A stretch of DNA of 11,435 nucleotides. Source: Bacteroidetes bacterium SW_11_45_7. GTDB lineage: Bacteria > Bacteroidota > Bacteroidia > Chitinophagales > SW-11-45-7. This document shows, piece by piece, positions 7,223 to 11,435 of the stretch; position 1 is the first letter of the stretch, and each line of letters starts with the position of its first letter. Both the position numbers and the translations under genes were made by a program. The notes below the pieces were generated by a model, which was not told where the DNA came from, did no database searches, and saw only the letters and a program-made list of their open reading frames with translations. The stretch lies in assembly GCA_003022985.1 (NCBI GenBank), contig PXTV01000215.1, positions 1-11,435 on the forward strand, in the 5' to 3' direction.

Positions 7223-9015
7223 TTATTGTTCAATCTCTTGCCGGATTTTTTCCTGAAACGTCTCAATGGTTTGCGAACCAAGATCACCTTCGGTGTGGCG
7301 CCTTACCGAAACCTCTCCCCTCTCCTTTTCATTTTGACCCACAATCAACATATAAGGAATTTTCTTGGTCTCAGCATCGCGGTTTTTCCTGCTGATCTTT
7401 TCATCCCTTGTGTCAATCACTCCGCGAATATCTTGTTTTTGCAAGGAACTTAAAACGTGTTGCGCATAGTCGATCACTTTGTCATTGATGGGCAGAATAG
7501 CCACTTGTTCAGGGGCGAGCCAAACAGGCAGATTGCCGCCACAATGCTCCAACAGAACGCCAATGAAGCGCTCAACGCATCCCGCACCATAAAATCGAGC
7601 TTTGGTCCATAAAAAGCCGCTTCACCATACTCGGGGACCGTTGACAAATCCTTCTCTTCAGCTGCTTCCATGATAGCATTTTCGGCCTTTTGCCAATTCT
7701 CATCGGAACCGATATAATTCTCTTGATCATGAGGATCACGCAGGGATACCTGGGCCGTAAAACCACCGAATCCGAGGCGTTCAAAAACCACCATGATCAG
7801 GTCGATCACGTTCGTGAATTCGGCTTTAAGCTGATCCGGAGTGCAGAAAATGTGAGCATCATCCTGTGTAAAACCGCGCGCTCGAACCAAGCCATTTAAC
7901 TCACCCGACTGCTCATAGCGATAGACGGTACCGAATTCGAACACCCGGTAAGGAAGATCTCTATAAGAATGCATCTGCGACTTGTAAATTTCACAGTGAT
8001 GCGGGCAGTTCATGGGCTTGAGCATGTATTCCTCGCCCTCGTGGGGTGTTTGAATGGGCCGGTACGAATCCTCACCGTATTTCTCATAGTGCCCGGATGT
8101 GATGTACAGATCCTTTTTGGCTATATGGGGTGTAATGACAGGCTTATAGCCCCTCCTCTCCTGCTCTTTGCGCATGAAGGCCTGGAGCGTTTCCCGCACA
8201 ATGGCGCCTTTGGGCGTCCACATGGGAAGACCGGGGCCTACCTTATCGGAAAAAGTGAAGAGGTCGAGCTCCTTGCCCAATTTGCGATGATCGCGCTTTT
8301 TGGCCTCCTCGAGCTGCTCGAGATAGTCATCGAGCTCCTTTTGTTTGGGAAAGGTAATGCCGTAAATGCGTGTGAGCATCTTGTTGTTCTCATCACCGCG
8401 CCAATAGGCACCTGCTATATTGAGTAGCTTAACGGCTTTGATATAACCGGTGTGCGGTATATGAGGCCCACGGCACAAATCGATAAAATGGCCCTGCTTA
8501 TAAAAACTGATATCACCATCATCCAGCTCATCGATTAACGCCAGCTTGTATTCATCGCCTTTTTGCTTGAAAAAATTGAGAGCCTCCTCTTTGGACACCT
8601 CCTGGCGTTCAAATACCTCTTTCTTTTGCGCGTGCTCCTTCATCTTCTCCTCGATCTCAGGTAGCTCATCAGGCGTTAGTTCACGGCCGCCAAGATCCAC
8701 ATCGTAATAAAAGCCGTTCTCAATGGGCGGCCCAATACCGAACTTAACACCCGGATAGAGGTCTTCCAACGCCTCGGCCATCAAATGAGCTGACGAATGC
8801 CAAAAAGCCTTCTTGCCCCCTTCATCATCCCATTTCAGTAATTCGAGATTCGCATCTGCATAAAGGTGGCGATTCGCATCCACAATCTCTCCATTGACAC
8901 GGGCGGAAAGCACTTCCTTAGCCAGGGCAGGATGAATCTCCTTCGCAATATCGACTGGAGTTGCCCCTTCTTCTACCTTTTTCTTGCTGCCGTCCGGTAA
9001 AGTAATTTCTATCAT
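7223..9015 (-). pseudogene. thrS: Threonyl-tRNA synthetase with internal deletion and frameshift
   Basis: ThrRS attaches threonine to tRNA-Thr and is normally about 640 residues. From the ATG at 9015 the frame is clear for about 480 residues: TGS domain (1-61), editing domain with H73xxxH77 and CRGPH (181-185), then the class II core with MNCPHH (zinc ligand C337), VYRYEQSGE, and DDAHIFC (zinc ligand H388). It reaches [14 protein letters not shown] and then enters a foreign frame ending at 7474. The correct sequence resumes in another frame at about 7575 with [13 protein letters not shown], running through the anticodon-binding domain to 7223. The expected segment between (WQLGT... to VMIHRAPFGSM, about 44 codons) is absent, including the third zinc-binding His (H511 in E. 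coli). The loss is about 130 nt and not a multiple of three. As written the product cannot be a working synthetase; an assembly error is possible. Confidence 0.9.
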
Positions 9016-9116
9016 AATAATTACACTGGTCTTGCTAATAATTTATGAGGAATTTCTTTGAATCTTTAAAATGAAAGATGAAGAATCTCTTCCAAGATGT
9101 GAGAGCAGCTTTTGTG

Positions 9117-10091
9117 TTACATTTCTTTCCCTTCATTGATACGTTTCATACCTTTTTGTGCCAATTCGTAATCGGGTTTAATACCAAGAGCTTGCCTGTA
9201 ATTACGTTTGGCCTTTTCATGATCACCCTGCGATTCTGCCGTTAACCCGATATTGTAAAAAGCTTTTCCGTATTGGGGCTCAATTTCAATAATATCTTTA
9301 TAGAACTTCTTGGCTTTTGCATAATTGGACCTCTCCTGGTGGAACATCGCTTTGCCATAAAAAGCGTCAACACTGTTTGAATCTACCTCCAGGGCGTTGT
9401 CAAAATAGTCCAGTGCTAAATCATCGTTTTTAGTACTGTGGAGGAGGCCGAGTTGCATGTAGGCATCGTGCATATTGGGATCTTGCTCAACGGCCGTTTG
9501 TAGATTACTGATGGCTTTGGATGTATCACCTATTTCCTTAAAAATTAACCCTTTTACCATATAGCCATCAGCCAGGTACATGTTTTGTTGAAGAGCTTTA
9601 TCAACATTGGTAATGGCTTTATCATGCTCTTTTAGATAGTAGTGATACCGCCCTAACCTGACTAACAATTCAGGATTGTCGGGATTTTCCTCAAGAGCTT
9701 TTTGAATTGTGTTAATGGCGCGGGTTATATTCTGTTGCTCCAAAAACAAATCAGACAGTGAGAGGTAGTACTTAGCCTTTGTTGAATCTCTTTTCAGTGC
9801 CTCGTATAGATCATTCATGGAATATTTTAGCTTACCTGCTTTTCTGTAAGCTAAGGCCCGTTGATAGTACAGCTCCGGTTTATTCTTGTTCTGCTGGATT
9901 TTTTTATTCAACTGCCGGATATTATAGGGCTGCTTCCCGCTTTGTTCAATATTTTGCTTGGCTCGTTTCTCTTCTTCTGTAAGTTTGGGTTTTTGATCAT
10001 TCTTCTGCTTCTCTTGGTCAGCATTGTTTTGGCAACTGCCTAAGAGTAAAATGACTACGATACCAACATAATAAATTCGTACATTTATCAT
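9117..10091 (-). CDS. TPR-repeat lipoprotein
   Basis: A 324-residue predicted lipoprotein. The signal peptide ends in LLGSC with the lipidated Cys at residue 20, followed by a charged, Q/N/K-rich spacer to about residue 70. Seven consecutive tetratricopeptide repeats follow at about 72-105, 106-139, 140-173, 174-207, 208-240, 241-274 and 275-308. Each shows the A/G-x-x-Y/F...A-I/K...A-L...P pattern (for example AFYNIGLTAESQGDHEKAKR). TPR lipoproteins are common in Bacteroidota envelopes as protein-binding scaffolds; no specific partner can be named. The fifth repeat is one residue shorter than the others. It precedes thrS by 101 bp on the same strand, so partial co-transcription is possible, and it is divergent from the MbnP-like gene. 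Confidence 0.9.
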   Translation of the reverse strand: MINVRIYYVGIVVILLLGSCQNNADQEKQKNDQKPKLTEEEKRAKQNIEQSGKQPYNIRQLNKKIQQNKNKPELYYQRALAYRKAGKLKYSMNDLYEALKRDSTKAKYYLSLSDLFLEQQNITRAINTIQKALEENPDNPELLVRLGRYHYYLKEHDKAITNVDKALQQNMYLADGYMVKGLIFKEIGDTSKAISNLQTAVEQDPNMHDAYMQLGLLHSTKNDDLALDYFDNALEVDSNSVDAFYGKAMFHQERSNYAKAKKFYKDIIEIEPQYGKAFYNIGLTAESQGDHEKAKRNYRQALGIKPDYELAQKGMKRINEGKEM

Positions 10092-10098
10092 ACGGTTG

Positions 10099-10127
10099 CA
10101 AATTTAGAGCAAAATCTGTAATGCAAA
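10099..10127 (-). promoter_or_regulatory. Consensus promoter giving a near-leaderless TPR lipoprotein mRNA
   Basis: On the minus strand TTTG (10127-10124), 17 bp, then TAAATTTG (10106-10099) match the Bacteroidota -33/-7 consensus exactly. The -7 element ends only 7 bp before the ATG at 10091, so transcription would begin at or within a few bases of the start codon. No other start codon fits, because the signal peptide begins at that ATG. Confidence 0.65.
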
Positions 10128-10219
10128 GGATATTTGTGCTATGAAATGTTCTATGGAAAAGAGCTCCCTTTCTACTAACGTTTTTGAATTGATGGGCATT
10201 ATCCGTTATTTCATGGCGT

Positions 10220-10254
10220 CTGTCATAATTTTTCGTCACCCTGTCATAAATTTA
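10220..10254. repeat. Tandem pair of CTGTCATAA direct repeats before the MbnP-like gene
   Basis: CTGTCATAATTTTT (10220-10233) and CTGTCATAAATTTA (10241-10254) agree in 12 of 14 bases and are 21 bp apart start to start, two helical turns. The second copy ends 8 bp before the ATG at 10263. Same-face direct repeats at this position suggest a regulator binding site or core promoter parts; TAATTTTT inside the first copy is one base off the -7 consensus. No regulator is known from the window. Confidence 0.45.
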
Positions 10255-10262
10255 CCATAATC

Positions 10263-11129
10263 ATGCCACACATTAAAATAGTTTTAAATAATAATAGGAA
10301 TTATATTCACGTTTTAGGTCTTCATGTGCTTTTGTTGGTGTCTGCTTCCTTGACCGGTTGTCAAGAGGAAGGATGCACAGATCCTGAAGCCATCAACTAC
10401 AATCAAGATGCAGATAAAAGCTGTGGCGGATGTTGCGAATATCCTGACAATGCCACAGTGGAGGTCAAAATGAGCCACAATATTGATGGGCAGCCATTGG
10501 AACTGAACAAAATGCAGTTCGCCAATCCATTTGGCCGGGAATACGAGGTGACGAAGCTTCGTTATTATGTTTCTGACTTCCGTTTCCATCGAGATGATGG
10601 TACAGTGTACGATGCCGATATGTACCAATTAATCAATTTGGAGGAAGATAAAACCATGACGTTTACAATACCTAAAGTTCCAAGCGATGATTACACGAAG
10701 GTTTCATTCTACTTTGGGCTCGATGAGGAGAAGAATCAAGATAATGCGCTGCCGGACGAGGAGACCGTGATGCCCTGGCCTGAACCACTTGGCGATGGCT
10801 ATCATTTTATGCAGCAAGAGGGCTTTTACAAAGATTCATCGGGCAGTAAAATTGCATTTAACACCCATATGGGCAAGAAAAAAGTCAATGATTCCACCTT
10901 TGAGAACAATCATATCACCATCAACCTGGCTAATTCAGACATATCGGTTGACGATAAAACATGGACAATGGATATTGCCATGAACATCAACGAGTGGTAT
11001 ACCAACCCGAATGATTACGACTTCCCTGATTTTGGACAGGGTATCATGGGGAACGGTCAAGCACAGCAAACCCTTCATGAAAACGGGGCAAATGCCTTTA
11101 CCTTAACAAACAAAAGTGAAGCAAACTAA
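10263..11129 (+). CDS. MbnP-like copper-site lipoprotein
   Basis: A 288-residue predicted lipoprotein: signal peptide with hydrophobic core (16-30) and lipobox LTGC with Cys33. Residues 37-60 carry the Bacteroidota motif GCTDPEAINYN, ending here in a Cys cluster (C54, C57, C58). The rest resembles the MbnP family: an N-terminal strand with LNKMQFANPFGREYEVTKLR, then YYVSDFRFHRDDGTVYD, a middle PWPEPLGDGYHFMQQEGFY, FNTHMG, and INLANSDISVDDKTWTMDIA. In methanotrophs MbnP binds copper after its partner MbnH, a diheme enzyme, oxidises one Trp to kynurenine. Trp172, Trp234 and Trp245 are candidates here; which one, if any, is modified cannot be seen. The next gene encodes an MbnH/peroxidase-like lipoprotein, which supports the call. 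The genes overlap by 14 bp, or are 4 bp apart if the second starts at 11134. Many MbnP-like proteins in Bacteroidota lack any link to methanobactin. Confidence 0.8.
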   Translation: MPHIKIVLNNNRNYIHVLGLHVLLLVSASLTGCQEEGCTDPEAINYNQDADKSCGGCCEYPDNATVEVKMSHNIDGQPLELNKMQFANPFGREYEVTKLRYYVSDFRFHRDDGTVYDADMYQLINLEEDKTMTFTIPKVPSDDYTKVSFYFGLDEEKNQDNALPDEETVMPWPEPLGDGYHFMQQEGFYKDSSGSKIAFNTHMGKKKVNDSTFENNHITINLANSDISVDDKTWTMDIAMNINEWYTNPNDYDFPDFGQGIMGNGQAQQTLHENGANAFTLTNKSEAN

Positions 11130-11435
11130 CACCATGTTATCAAGTGTCTGCTCCTTCTTATCCAGTGCCCGTATCATCAAAGTCCTCTTATTGGGGCCTT
11201 TGATTTCTTTGTTGCTTAATATGGCATGTGAAAAAGACCCCGTTTTGCAGAAAGATAAAGAAACCAATAGTAATTATACTTATGATCCAACGCCTTATGA
11301 ATTTGATTTACCAAATGACGTGCCTCAGTTTGATGTGCCGGAAGATAATCCTACAACAGAAGAGGGTGTAGAGCTGGGGCGGATGTTATTTTAAGATCCC
11401 ATTTTGTCCGGTAACAGTACGCTCTCCTGTGGCGG
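11116..11435 (+). pseudogene. MbnH/cytochrome c peroxidase-like lipoprotein, interrupted by in-frame TAA and cut by window end
   Basis: The frame opens at 11116 (or, more likely, Met7 at 11134, four bases after the MbnP-like stop). It encodes a signal peptide with core IIKVLLLGPLISLLL and a possible lipidation Cys38 in LNMAC, then an acidic, proline-rich linker and PTTEEGVELGRMLF. Diheme peroxidases of the MauG/bCcP family typically continue LGRxLFYDPxLSxxxxxSCxxCH. Here a TAA (11392-11394) stands exactly at the expected aromatic residue. The same frame then continues as DPILSGNSTLSCG to the last base, just short of the first heme-binding CxxCH. A single changed base (TAT or TAC to TAA) explains this. 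The protein would oxidise its MbnP partner in the periplasm; as written only a 92-residue stub without heme is made. The rest of the gene lies outside the window. Confidence 0.75.

Noticed and set aside
7133..7453. 106-codon open frame on the + strand near the thrS 3' end
   Set aside because: It is antisense to the anticodon-binding domain of ThrRS and has no recognisable protein features.
7474..7575. Hydrophobic C-terminal tail (about 33 residues) of the first thrS frame, possibly a membrane segment
   Set aside because: It is the out-of-frame reading of the normal [13 protein letters not shown] region, not an evolved domain.
7969..8427. 152-codon open frame on the + strand
   Set aside because: It lies wholly antisense to the well-conserved ThrRS coding sequence and has no family features; it is a shadow frame.
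9016..9116. T-box or other aminoacyl-tRNA-sensing leader before thrS
   Set aside because: The 101-bp gap is too short for a T-box and shows no specifier loop or terminator; only a weak GAAGA/TCTTC hairpin is present.
11392..11394. TAA reassigned to Tyr
   Set aside because: TAA ends other intact genes here (the 480-aa, rplT and MbnP-like genes), so reassignment is not supported.
1..11435. CRISPR array, tRNA or insertion sequence
   Set aside because: I saw no regularly spaced repeats, no tRNA-like cloverleaf in the gaps, and no transposase or terminal inverted repeats.

Overview
The window looks like chromosomal DNA of a member of the Bacteroidota. The evidence is a large secreted protein with a type IX secretion (T9SS) C-terminal sorting domain, SprB-like and SBBP-type repeats, promoter-like sequences matching the Bacteroidota -33 TTTG / -7 TAnnTTTG consensus, few Shine-Dalgarno sequences, and a 'GCTDPxAxNYN' lipoprotein motif typical of the phylum. 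No genus can be named from this alone.

Layout from left to right. The last 27 codons of a YjbQ-family gene (+) converge on a 1079-aa T9SS cargo protein (-) that combines a beta-propeller-like region, three SprB-like repeats, a dockerin-like pair of calcium loops and a cohesin-like domain. A 306-bp divergent intergenic region follows, with a 30-bp near-palindrome and a candidate promoter. Next come a 480-aa helical protein of unknown function (+) and, overlapping its end by 4 bp, a damaged endonuclease V gene (-). Beyond a clear intrinsic terminator lies the conserved translation cluster thrS-infC-rpmI-rplT (- strand, transcribed right to left). infC starts with TTG, and thrS carries an internal deletion with a frameshift. 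Upstream of thrS is a seven-TPR lipoprotein (-) with a consensus promoter so close to its ATG that its mRNA should be nearly leaderless. The right end holds a divergent pair (+): an MbnP-like lipoprotein and the start of an MbnH/cytochrome c peroxidase-like lipoprotein, the latter interrupted by an in-frame TAA.

The rplT, rpmI and infC products are intact and serve translation. MbnP and MbnH relatives form a two-protein periplasmic copper-site system in which the diheme enzyme oxidises a tryptophan of MbnP. If the MbnH partner here is truly truncated, the pair would not work as such.

The most notable signal is that three genes in 11.4 kb are broken in three ways: thrS by a deletion of roughly 130 nt, nfi by a frameshift plus loss of a catalytic Asp, and the peroxidase gene by a nonsense codon. 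Long neighbours stay open. Because thrS is normally essential, either this sequence contains assembly or read errors, or functional copies lie elsewhere, or the genome is decaying. The sequence alone cannot decide.
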